Below are positions 41,971 to 49,723 of a stretch of 64,000 nucleotides of DNA, piece by piece. Position numbers and translations under genes: made by a program. The notes below the pieces were generated by a model. That model searched no databases. It saw nothing but the letters and a program-made list of their open reading frames with translations, and was not told where the DNA came from. Source of the DNA: DATKYQ01 sp035528415 (GTDB taxonomy: Bacteria; Myxococcota; B64-G9); contig DATKYQ010000043.1 in NCBI GenBank assembly GCA_035528415.1, positions 1 to 64,000 of the forward strand, in the 5' to 3' direction. Position 1 is the first letter of the stretch. Every line of letters begins with the position of its first letter.

Positions 41971-42996
41971 ATGTCTCGTAAACAGGCAGGTCCAGTTAGG
42001 ACCGAGCGGCCGGTGCGGCTGCTTGGCGCCGTGGTGGCGGGTGACGTGGAGGCCTGGAAGCGTTTCGTTACCGATTACGCGGGATTCTTGTACTCTCTTG
42101 CCTGGCGTTACGCCCGCGGCGATCGTGACACCGCCTCTGATCTAGTGCTTTGGGCACTGGAAGGGCTGCGCAAGCCGGGGGCGGACGGGCTGGAGTTCTA
42201 CCGCCTGCGTAACTATCTCGATTCGATCGGTGATTTTGGAAGGCGAAGCAAGTTTACTAGTTGGCTGGCACTCGTCGTCAAGAACCTGTTCAGGGACTGG
42301 TACCGTGGACGGGAAGGGCGCCGGACGCTGCCCAAGGAAGTAGAGGGGCTGAGCGCACTCGGGCAGGAGGTGTTCGCCAGCCTGTTCTGGGAAGGTCGGT
42401 CCGAGGACGAGGCATTCGAAACGCTTAAGGGCTCGCGCGCGGATCTTCAGCGTCCCGAGTTCGACCGGCAGATCGATCTCCTGGCGGGCAAGCTGACCGA
42501 CAAAAACCTTTGGAATATTTACCAGGATCTCATACGCCGCGTGCCGCCATTGAGCCTTGACCGTTGGGGCCCGGGAGAAAATCCGCGACCGCTCGATGTG
42601 GCCGATCTTAGTCCCTACGGCAGGCCCGACCTTGTGCTGCAGATGACCCGGGACGGGATTTTAGTGCAGGAGGTCGCCCGCGAACTGGTCCTGGCAGTGA
42701 ACTCCCTGTCCCCGGTGACCCGTAATGTCCTGATGATGCACATGGTGCGAGGACTCACGGGAGCAGAGACGCAAAGGGCCATGGGATTTCGAAAACGGCA
42801 GCGTGTTTACGACGAATTGAGAAAGGCCAGGCTATTGGTCCGAACACGTCTCGCTCGAGCCGGAATCGGGCAAGAACAGGTGCGGCGTGTTGAGGGTTGG
42901 CTGGACGACTGCCTGCAAGAAAAAAATGAGAAATTTACTCCAGATCCCTCGGAGACTTCCGTCGTGACAAAAAGTGGGAAAAAACACGTCCAATGA
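41971..42996 (+). CDS. ECF-like sigma-70 factor with large central insertion
   Basis: A 341-residue protein from ATG 41971. Region 2 is seen in LLGAVVAGDVEAWKRFVTDY to FTSWLALVVKNLFRDWYRGR; region 4 in LVLAVNSLSPVTRNVLMMHM followed by a helix-turn-helix (TGAETQRAMGFRKRQRVYDE). Between them lie about 110 residues with no counterpart in ordinary ECF factors (180-200 residues). It directs RNA polymerase to an unknown regulon. The downstream zinc-finger gene begins 11 bp after its stop (or overlaps it if ATG 42993 is used), the layout of a sigma/anti-sigma pair, and the TPR gene may belong too. Confidence 0.72.
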   Translation: MSRKQAGPVRTERPVRLLGAVVAGDVEAWKRFVTDYAGFLYSLAWRYARGDRDTASDLVLWALEGLRKPGADGLEFYRLRNYLDSIGDFGRRSKFTSWLALVVKNLFRDWYRGREGRRTLPKEVEGLSALGQEVFASLFWEGRSEDEAFETLKGSRADLQRPEFDRQIDLLAGKLTDKNLWNIYQDLIRRVPPLSLDRWGPGENPRPLDVADLSPYGRPDLVLQMTRDGILVQEVARELVLAVNSLSPVTRNVLMMHMVRGLTGAETQRAMGFRKRQRVYDELRKARLLVRTRLARAGIGQEQVRRVEGWLDDCLQEKNEKFTPDPSETSVVTKSGKKHVQ

Positions 42997-43007
42997 GGAG
43001 GTGGTGT

Positions 43008-43286
43008 GTGAGTTGTCTTTCTACTGAAGAGCTTGCCGGTCTGTATGACGGTGTTTTCTCGCGTGAAAAATCCTCAAGGCTGCGCGACCACTTGGCCATG
43101 TGCCAGCGCTGTTGCCATGAATTCGGCGCGTTCTTCGGTTTGCGCAAAGAAGCGTTGCCGGATGCTTTTTGGGGACAAGTTCCGCCCGAGCTTGTCTTGC
43201 GGGCGATTGAAAAACGTCCTGCCCCGAAGATGAGCAAGCCTGGCCTCGCGCCCCTTCCACACCGCCCGCGAATCACTGACAAGTAA
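43008..43286 (+). CDS. Zinc-finger anti-sigma-like protein
   Basis: A 92-residue soluble protein. GTG 43008 is chosen because AGGAGG (42996-43001) is 6 nt upstream; ATG 42993, overlapping the sigma stop, would place that site inside the gene. LRDHLAMCQRCCHEFGAF gives the HxxxCxxC core of zf-HC2 anti-sigma domains, and the N-terminal CLSTEELAGLYDG is typical as well. No membrane segment follows, so it would be a cytoplasmic anti-sigma of the ZAS type. It presumably controls the adjacent sigma factor. The C-terminus is Pro/Lys-rich. Confidence 0.72.
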   Translation: MSCLSTEELAGLYDGVFSREKSSRLRDHLAMCQRCCHEFGAFFGLRKEALPDAFWGQVPPELVLRAIEKRPAPKMSKPGLAPLPHRPRITDK

Positions 43287-43372
43287 CACGCGCCCAACCA
43301 ACCCGAATCTCCAAATACAGATCCGCTATCACCTTCCGTCTTGGATAGTTGAAGGGATTGGAGGTGGTTACG

Positions 43373-45232
43373 ATGTTCGCCGGACGAGGAGCGTTGCTTG
43401 GCGCTAAGCTTTCGAAAACCATGCGCGCTTTGGGGCGCTTGGTTTTCATGGGAGTTTTCCTGATCGTGGCAGGTTCGATGGTGCAGGGGAACGGAGTCTT
43501 GGCATCGGAAGGTGACAGCGTGGACAAACTGTCAGGTCCAAGCGAAGCTGGAGCAGACAGTACCATAAGACGCATAGTGGTCAGTGGGGCGGGCGGGTTT
43601 CAGGTGCTTCTGTCTGAGGGTAGCAAGGCCGGGTCGGTGACAGTTGTCAGCGGAATGAACTGCGCGAAACTCACCGCCGCTTGCCGTTACATTAAAACTG
43701 GACGGCTCGACGATGCGGTCGGATCGATTCGAGCGCAAATCGCGGCAGGAGAGGATAGTGCACTGCTGCGAGTGGGTCTGGCCAACGTACTCTTCATGCA
43801 GGGTGATCATCTTGGAGCCGCGCGCGCCTACACCTGGGCCGCGGCGGCCTTTCCAAAAAATCCCGATGTGATAAACGGCTTCGGCAACATCTTCGTCGAG
43901 TTGCAACAGCCCCTGGATGCCATCCGGGAATTCCGGGCACTGGCCAAGGAGCCGGGCTACCTGGCAGTGGCTCACAATAACCTGGGCCGGGCCCTTGTGG
44001 CCGCCGGGAAGCCGCAGCAGGCACTGATCGAGTACGCGCAGGCCTCGCAGGCCGAACCGGGATTGTTCGCGGCGGCATACAACGGCGCCGGGATTCTCCT
44101 GGCCAGAAATGAGTACCATGAAGCCGCGTCTCTCTTCAGGCAGGCTGCTCATTCTGCTCCCGCTGTCGGACGGGCCTACTTGTTCGAGGGGTTGGCCCAC
44201 CTGGGAGACCAGAATCCGATATTAGCGGCCGTGGCCCTTTTCAGGGCCTCTGAACTTGGTGTCTGTGACCGGGCGCTGAATCTGGCGCTGGGTATGGCCT
44301 GCCAGCAACTCGGGCTGAACGAGGAGGCGGCGCTGCGCCTTGGGCGCGCTATTGAGCAAGACCCGTCCGAGCCCAGGGCCTACCAAGTTCTTTCTATCAG
44401 CCTCGTGCGCCTGGGCAGGCTGGCCGATGCCGCCGATATTCTCGAGAGAGGGTTTGCCCGGGGAACACAGGATTCCGAAGCGCAATTCATGCAGGGTCTG
44501 AAATTATTCCTGTGCGAGCAGCCTCAGCTGGCCGCACGCCACTTCATGCGGGCGATTGCCATGGGACGCCGCAAGCCGGACTCTTTCTTCGCCCTGGGCC
44601 AGGCGTTGCTCCAGGCCGGCCAGACGAAGCCCGCGATCCGCTCCCTGACCCTGGCGATCGGCCTCAGCCCGGAATCTGCCGCGGCTCATTTCGCGCTGGG
44701 TGTTGCCCTGGTACACGACGGCAACCTGCCCGGCGCCGTGCTGGAGATGAAGAAGTCTGCCTCTCTCGACCCGGCGGACGAGGACACTCAGCTCGTCCTG
44801 ATGGATCTGTTGTATAGGACGAATGATTTCACCGGCTGCACCGCGGTGGGCAAGAAGATCGTCGACCGCAACACCGAGCTGATTTCCCCCCGTTTCGATA
44901 TCGCCCTCTGCCTGGCGCAGTCTGGAGACTTCGAACATGCTGCCGAGAGCATGAACGACGCGCTTGATCACGATATCGACGGGGAGGAATTACCACAGGC
45001 CTGGAAAAAACTTGGACGGCTTACGGATCTTGATTCGGCCGCACCCGGGCCGCACTTGCTTCTGGCGCTGATCAACTCCAGGCGCGGCAACTGGAATGAT
45101 GCCGTGCGCAACCTGGAGCGGTTTATTCTCCTGTCGCCTTCGAAACATTGGACCCGGAAGGCTGTGCAGATGATTCACGAACTTCTGCCGCGTCGCCAAG
45201 CGCCTTGTCGAGCCTGTCGCGCCGGGCCTTGA
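43373..45232 (+). CDS. Exported TPR-repeat protein
   Basis: A 619-residue protein with ribosome site GGAGGTGG just before ATG 43373. The N-terminus is a basic segment followed by a hydrophobic stretch (LVFMGVFLIVAGSMVQGNGV), a signal peptide or anchor. From about residue 95 onward there are roughly a dozen tetratricopeptide repeats (for example VGLANVLFMQGDHLGAARAY, AHNNLGRALVAAGKPQQALI, AHFALGVALVHDGNLPGAVL), a scaffold for protein-protein contacts. It follows the sigma/zinc-finger pair and may be part of its regulon. The last 110 bp overlap the convergent M23 peptidase gene. Confidence 0.8.
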   Translation: MFAGRGALLGAKLSKTMRALGRLVFMGVFLIVAGSMVQGNGVLASEGDSVDKLSGPSEAGADSTIRRIVVSGAGGFQVLLSEGSKAGSVTVVSGMNCAKLTAACRYIKTGRLDDAVGSIRAQIAAGEDSALLRVGLANVLFMQGDHLGAARAYTWAAAAFPKNPDVINGFGNIFVELQQPLDAIREFRALAKEPGYLAVAHNNLGRALVAAGKPQQALIEYAQASQAEPGLFAAAYNGAGILLARNEYHEAASLFRQAAHSAPAVGRAYLFEGLAHLGDQNPILAAVALFRASELGVCDRALNLALGMACQQLGLNEEAALRLGRAIEQDPSEPRAYQVLSISLVRLGRLADAADILERGFARGTQDSEAQFMQGLKLFLCEQPQLAARHFMRAIAMGRRKPDSFFALGQALLQAGQTKPAIRSLTLAIGLSPESAAAHFALGVALVHDGNLPGAVLEMKKSASLDPADEDTQLVLMDLLYRTNDFTGCTAVGKKIVDRNTELISPRFDIALCLAQSGDFEHAAESMNDALDHDIDGEELPQAWKKLGRLTDLDSAAPGPHLLLALINSRRGNWNDAVRNLERFILLSPSKHWTRKAVQMIHELLPRRQAPCRACRAGP

Positions 45233-46253
45233 ACTCGGTCAGGATATCACCTGTAAGTCTCCGTTGTTCGGTCTTGCCCGCCTCGAATGGATCCAGTAAG
45301 TGGTTTTCCCTCCCGTGCAACTCGTAGTGCAGATGGGGTGCCGTGGAGTGGCCCGTGTTTCCCGAGCGGGCGATAATCGTGCCGGCTTCGACCACTCGTC
45401 CGGGTCGGGCGATGGGCAGGATTTCGCTCAGGTGCAGGAAGTAGGCCCGAATCCCGGATTTGATGTAGAGCAGTTGAAGGCAGTTGCCGTTGCGGTGCGT
45501 GTTGAAGTTGCGCCGTTCGATGCGAGCCCGGTATGGGCTGACTATCTGTGTGCCCTCGTCGGCCTTGAAGTCGACGCCGTGATGCCTGCGGCCGGCCAGG
45601 TTCATGCGCTCGGTGATCTGCTCGTAGGTCTCGATTGGAGAATGCAGCAGGCGCAGCTCGATCTCGACACCGTCCGGATCGTAGTAGCGTCCATAGTCGA
45701 CGCCCCGGGGCTTGAAATAGTATGCGCTGAGTGTCTTTGCCTGCTTGGCGCTGACATAGCGCAAGGCCAGCACCCGCAGGTCTTCCGGGTTCTCGGCCGT
45801 TTGGTAGAGGATTTGCGCCCGATCGCCGCGCATGACGTCACGGCGCAGATCGAACCACCACACCATGATGCGTCCCAGGTGGGCATTCAATACGTCCGCT
45901 TCGTGCCCCTTGATCTCGCGGGCCAGCGTGGAGGAAAGCGAGCCCTTTACCGATATATCCAGCCGCTGAAAATTGTCTTCGGCCCTCGGTGTGTGTTCGG
46001 AAGCAGTGTTTCCTGACGTCCCTGCGACGCTGGGTGGGCCCGCTTGCGGGTTGGCCTCGTTAGCGCCCACCGCCGGTGCCGCCGGCTGCGTAACAGGCAC
46101 GGGCCGCACTATTTCCCTCGGCCGGGTGGACTGCCCAATGAAGAAACCTCCGGCTCCCCCAATGATGATGCCGGTTATCAGGTAGATGCCGGCGGTCCGA
46201 TGACCACCCGAACGTCCCGATCCGAACTTGGAGATTGGTTGCAGTACCGACAA
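45123..46253 (-). CDS. M23-family (LytM) peptidoglycan endopeptidase-like protein
   Basis: A 376-residue protein with one N-terminal membrane segment (GIYLITGIIIGGAGGFFIG), a Pro/Ala-rich linker, an OapA/LysM-like middle and a LytM domain: the ligand block RRHHGVDFKADEGT and the closing HLHYELHGREN, with conserved His and Asp residues. It should cut or bind peptide cross-bridges in the periplasm. The last 36 codons, Ala/Ser-rich and after the domain ends, run antisense over the 3' end of the TPR gene. It lies 16 bp downstream of a diguanylate cyclase gene on the same strand. Confidence 0.85.
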   Translation of the reverse strand: MSVLQPISKFGSGRSGGHRTAGIYLITGIIIGGAGGFFIGQSTRPREIVRPVPVTQPAAPAVGANEANPQAGPPSVAGTSGNTASEHTPRAEDNFQRLDISVKGSLSSTLAREIKGHEADVLNAHLGRIMVWWFDLRRDVMRGDRAQILYQTAENPEDLRVLALRYVSAKQAKTLSAYYFKPRGVDYGRYYDPDGVEIELRLLHSPIETYEQITERMNLAGRRHHGVDFKADEGTQIVSPYRARIERRNFNTHRNGNCLQLLYIKSGIRAYFLHLSEILPIARPGRVVEAGTIIARSGNTGHSTAPHLHYELHGRENHLLDPFEAGKTEQRRLTGDILTEFKARRDRLDKALGDAAEVRESSAQPSGSNVSKATGE

Positions 46254-46269
46254 GAGCTACGGCCCCGCC

Positions 46270-47466
46270 TTAATCATTCGTTGCCGCAACCACGCGGTTG
46301 CGGCCCTTGTCTTTGGCGAGGTAGAGCGCCTTGTCCGCCCGGCGGAAGATCTCGGCGCCGTCCAGCTCATCGGCCGTTTGGGTGACCACCCCAACGCTGA
46401 CGGTGACTTCTCCGGCCGGCCGGCCCCCGAGGCTGTGCGATTCGATGTAAGCCCGTAGCTTCTCGGCCACCTGGAGGCTCTCCTCGCCGGTGGCGCCGCC
46501 GGTGAGCAGCACCACGAACTCTTCACCGCCGTATCGGGCCACGAGGTCTTCGGTGCGCAGGCGGTCTTTCAGGAAAGCGGCCAGATCCTTGAGAACCAAG
46601 TCGCCGCACTCGTGGCCGTAACTATCGTTGCAGCGCTTGAAATGGTCGATGTCGAACACCAGAAGCGATAGGGATCGCCCGATGCGGCGCGCGCGGGCCA
46701 CCTCCTGTTCGAGCCGCTGCTCGTAGTGACGCCGGTTGAAGACGCCGGTCAGCCCGTCCAGGGCCGCCATGTCTTTGATGCGTTGATGGAGGCGTGCCCG
46801 CTCGATGGCTATTGCCGCCAGGTTGCCGACGGTGGTCAATCCGCGCAGTTCTTCTTCGCGGATGTCGCGCCCGTTGTAGATGTTGTCTGCCAGGATAACG
46901 CCGATGACAGAATCGGCAAGCAGCAACGGCACGGCCGCAACCTTGGCGAAGTGCAGCACCTTGCCGCCCGAAGCAGGCGGTGGCGAGAAAATGGCGTGCA
47001 GTGTGTTGGAAAAAAAGGCCTTCTTCGAAGCGGCACAGCGGGCTACGAGAGCCTGCACAGGGACATCTTCGCCCTCTTCTGGTATAGGCGGCGCCGAGGC
47101 GGACAAGGGCATGGAGAAACCCGCCAGCCTTTTGGCCAGGTCTTGCGTTCGTGGGTTGATGCTGGCCGCCTGGAAGGCATCCAGCAGCGTCGGCAGGTCA
47201 AGCTCGTGTTTTTCCATCTCCTCCCATATGCGATGCGCCTCGGCTTCGTCGTTGGGGCCGACCGCCGTGGATGCCCGGATCTCCCTGCTATCTTCGTCGG
47301 CTAAAAAAAGAAAGGCTCGGTTGAAGCTAAGGCCGTCTCCGTGTGTTATTCCCGAGAGGATGATGTAGAGAACCTGATCCAGGTTCAGTGTGCCCAGCAT
47401 GGCACGCGTTACGGTTAGTTGAAAACGCAGCTCTGAAAGGTGCGGATTACCGCGGGAAGCGCTCAT
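46270..47466 (-). CDS. GAF-GGDEF diguanylate cyclase
   Basis: A 398-residue cytoplasmic protein. Residues about 15-215 form a GAF-like sensor with an inserted loop; a coiled coil (IAIERARLHQRIKDMAALDG) leads to a GGDEF domain with intact active site ARYGGEEFVVLL and metal-binding FDIDHFKRCNDSYGH. An inhibitory site RxxD (RTED) sits five residues before GGEEF, so product feedback is likely. It makes c-di-GMP, and the window encodes two to three PilZ proteins that could read it. It is transcribed with the M23 peptidase gene. Confidence 0.9.
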   Translation of the reverse strand: MSASRGNPHLSELRFQLTVTRAMLGTLNLDQVLYIILSGITHGDGLSFNRAFLFLADEDSREIRASTAVGPNDEAEAHRIWEEMEKHELDLPTLLDAFQAASINPRTQDLAKRLAGFSMPLSASAPPIPEEGEDVPVQALVARCAASKKAFFSNTLHAIFSPPPASGGKVLHFAKVAAVPLLLADSVIGVILADNIYNGRDIREEELRGLTTVGNLAAIAIERARLHQRIKDMAALDGLTGVFNRRHYEQRLEQEVARARRIGRSLSLLVFDIDHFKRCNDSYGHECGDLVLKDLAAFLKDRLRTEDLVARYGGEEFVVLLTGGATGEESLQVAEKLRAYIESHSLGGRPAGEVTVSVGVVTQTADELDGAEIFRRADKALYLAKDKGRNRVVAATND

Positions 47467-47541
47467 TTTCAGATCCTTGCACAGGTTTCGGCGAGAATAT
47501 CGTCAGGGTCGTAAATTGTCCATTGTTTTGTTGTCTTATCT

Positions 47542-48012
47542 TCAGTGCTGCAGCGTTGCTGCCAGGCGCTTTGTGGCCAGAAACAGATCGAGGGCTTCCA
47601 GTATGTCGCCGCAAACGATGTCGGCGGCATTGATCGCTTTCGGGCATGCGCCTTCCGGTCCGATGACCGCGATACCCAGGGCGGACTCCACGAGCATCTG
47701 AACATCGGCACTACCGTTGCCGATGGCCGCGACCTTCATCGGCCCCAGTCGCCTTACGAACTCGGCCTTCTCCAGGGCCTGGTCAGTGGTCTTGAGCACC
47801 TTGAGAGCCAGATCGAAACGGCGGGTTTCGTCCGCCACAGTGCCGTGAAAATCCGCCGTGCAAATGTAGAGCCGGGTCTTGATGGATAGTTTTATCAGGC
47901 GATCTTCGACTCCGTCGAGCAGGCGACCGTCTGTGGCCAGGGTGCCGTTGAAGTCGAGCACCAGATGCTCGATTTCCCTCCGGCCCCAGCCTGGCGCGTC
48001 AACGAGGATCAC
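47542..48012 (-). CDS. HAD-family phosphatase-like protein
   Basis: A 156-residue HAD protein starting at GTG 48012, with GGGAGG 5-6 nt upstream. The first motif reads VLDFNGTLATDG (DxNGT, where DxDGT is usual: the second Asp, the general acid/base, is Asn), motif II is YICTADFHG and motif III/IV lies in VAAIGNGSADVQML (GNGxxD). This is the pattern of small soluble HAD phosphatases. Asn in motif I resembles HAD ATPases or sucrose-phosphatase-like variants, so the activity is uncertain. It follows a 19-codon leader frame whose stop overlaps this start. Confidence 0.75.
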   Translation of the reverse strand: MILVDAPGWGRREIEHLVLDFNGTLATDGRLLDGVEDRLIKLSIKTRLYICTADFHGTVADETRRFDLALKVLKTTDQALEKAEFVRRLGPMKVAAIGNGSADVQMLVESALGIAVIGPEGACPKAINAADIVCGDILEALDLFLATKRLAATLQH

Positions 48013-48068
48013 GTCTTCCTCCCGGGTGGTCTGCTTGTAAGTAATATCTGTTTGTGTTGGACCTTCAT
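48009..48068 (-). CDS. Possible 19-residue leader peptide upstream of HAD gene
   Basis: ATG 48068 has an excellent ribosome site (GGAGGTGAGC) and opens a 19-residue basic peptide (MKVQHKQILLTSRPPGRKT) whose TGA overlaps the GTG start of the HAD gene by 4 bp. It could couple translation of the HAD gene. It might instead be the original start region separated by a frameshift. No family is recognisable. Confidence 0.45.
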   Translation of the reverse strand: MKVQHKQILLTSRPPGRKT

Positions 48069-48088
48069 GCTCACCTCCAGAAAAGCAA

Positions 48089-49546
48089 CTATTTGAGCTT
48101 GCGCGCCAACGTGTTGCGGCCGATGCCCAGGCGACGGGCGGCCTCGGTGCGGTTGCCGCCGCAGGCATCGAGCGTGCGAAGTATATGATCGCGCTCGACC
48201 TCGCAAAGCGGAGTGCCGGCAGGATAGCCGGTCGCCTGCGGCGCGGGTGCCGCCGCGTCCGGCAGCGACAGAAGGTCTTCGGTGATTACCTCGTCGGCCG
48301 AAAGGACCACGGCGCTTTCGATACAGTGCTCGAGCTCGCGCACGTTGCCGGGCCAGTCGTAGGCGCAAAGCCGCAGCAGGGACGCCTTGTTCAGTTTTCG
48401 TGCCCGGCGACGGTGGCGGCGCGAGTACTGATCGAGAAAATGCTCCGCCAGGCGCTCGATGTCCCTGGGGCCGCGTTCGTACAGACAGGGGACGCGCAGC
48501 TCGAGTACTCGCAGGCGGTAGTAGAGGTCGCGGCGGAACGAGCCTTCCGCCAGCTTGTCTTCCAGGTTGGCGTTGGTGGCCGAGATCACCCGAACGTCGG
48601 CCCGCAGGGTCTGCCGGCCGCCGAGGCGCTCGAAAGAGTGCTCTTGCAGAAAGTGCAGCAGTTTGCCTTGCAACTGCAGGGGCAAATCGCCGATCTCGTC
48701 GAGGAAAAGGGTGCCTCCGTTGGCCAACTCGAACTTACCCTCCACCCTCCGCTCGGCGCCGGTGAAGGCGCCTCGCTCGTGACCGAAGAGTTCGCTCTCG
48801 ATCAGCCCGGCCGGCAGGGTTGTGCAATCGACGTGCACCAGTGGTCCGTCGCCGCGCTCGGAGTTGTCGTGGATGGCCCGGGCCACCAGGCTCTTGCCGG
48901 TTCCGCTGTCGCCTCGAACTAGGACGGTGACGTCGGTGCCGGCGGCCGCCAGGATGCGCGTGTATAAGTCCTTCATCGGCGGGCTTTCGCCGATGATATT
49001 GTTGAAGGGACCGTCCACCAGGACGCCCCGGGCGCGGTCGCCGATGGGCCTGAACGATGTCATCTCGAGGGCCTGAGCGACCTGCCCGGCCAGATCTTCG
49101 AGCAGTGTCTTGTCGGCCTCGTTGAAGTTTCCACGCTTGCGGTTCAGAACCTGGAGCACCCCGCGTATGGCGCCCTCGTCGTCGCGAACCGGCACCACCA
49201 GCATGTTGCGGGTCACAAAGCCCGTGGCAGAGTCGATACCCGGGAAGAAATGGCTGTCGCGCGATGCGTCGGGGACGATCACCGCCCGGCCGGATTCGGC
49301 GACGTGACCGGCCACGCCTTGACCAGGCGGCAGGTGAATCTCATCGAGTTCGGGCAGCTGGGCCACCCTGCTGCGCAGCTCGCCGGTGACGGCGTCGACC
49401 AGGTAGAGGGTCCCGCGCTCGGCGGTAAGCTCGGCAACGACGCGGTCGACCATGGCCTTGAGCAGGCGATCTTTGGTGACCTGCTTGGAAAGCATGGCGG
49501 CGACGGAATGCAGCACCGATGGGCTCTCATGCTTGGGCATGGGCAC
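48089..49546 (-). CDS. GAF-domain sigma-54-dependent transcription activator
   Basis: A 485-residue regulator. GAF sensor (residues 10-165), AAA+ domain with Walker A RGDSGTGKSLVARA, the sigma-54 loop ERGAFTGAERRV and Walker B GGTLFLDEIGDL, and a Fis-type helix-turn-helix (NRTEAARRLGIGRNTLARKL) that ends the protein. All motifs are intact. No receiver domain is present, so activity should depend on a ligand or on proteins binding GAF. The HAD leader frame starts 20 bp downstream on the same strand, so these genes may share a transcript. Confidence 0.9.
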   Translation of the reverse strand: MPMPKHESPSVLHSVAAMLSKQVTKDRLLKAMVDRVVAELTAERGTLYLVDAVTGELRSRVAQLPELDEIHLPPGQGVAGHVAESGRAVIVPDASRDSHFFPGIDSATGFVTRNMLVVPVRDDEGAIRGVLQVLNRKRGNFNEADKTLLEDLAGQVAQALEMTSFRPIGDRARGVLVDGPFNNIIGESPPMKDLYTRILAAAGTDVTVLVRGDSGTGKSLVARAIHDNSERGDGPLVHVDCTTLPAGLIESELFGHERGAFTGAERRVEGKFELANGGTLFLDEIGDLPLQLQGKLLHFLQEHSFERLGGRQTLRADVRVISATNANLEDKLAEGSFRRDLYYRLRVLELRVPCLYERGPRDIERLAEHFLDQYSRRHRRRARKLNKASLLRLCAYDWPGNVRELEHCIESAVVLSADEVITEDLLSLPDAAAPAPQATGYPAGTPLCEVERDHILRTLDACGGNRTEAARRLGIGRNTLARKLK

Positions 49547-49552
49547 ATGTTA

Positions 49553-49723
49553 TTAGCAGCCGGCGCGCGAGGCAAGCTCAATGAGCCGCAGGCGCTTATC
49601 TGGGCCCCAGGTGATGCGCCGGAAAATCGCCTTGCCGTCGAAATGGGGCATTATGATGTCCAGAATGACGAGATCTACTTGCGGGCCTTCTTTTTCGTAC
49701 ACTTCGAGGGCCTGCGCCCCGCC
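49553..49723 (-). pseudogene. Fragment of a response-regulator receiver domain
   Basis: Read on the minus strand in a frame different from the activase gene, this 57-codon stretch gives GGAQALEVYEKEG then VDLVILDIIMPHFDGKAIF, the core of a receiver domain including the phospho-acceptor Asp and DG turn, then drifts (RRITWGPDKRLRLIEL) to a TAA. It has no start, no N-terminal DD motif and no Lys motif. The last 16 codons of the 1441-residue activase gene overlap it out of frame, so a deletion probably joined that gene to a decaying receiver gene. Confidence 0.6.

Noticed and set aside
48009..48368. 119-codon minus-strand frame spanning the end of the sigma-54 activator
   Set aside because: Only its last 19 codons have an own ribosome site; the rest is an out-of-frame reading of the activator.
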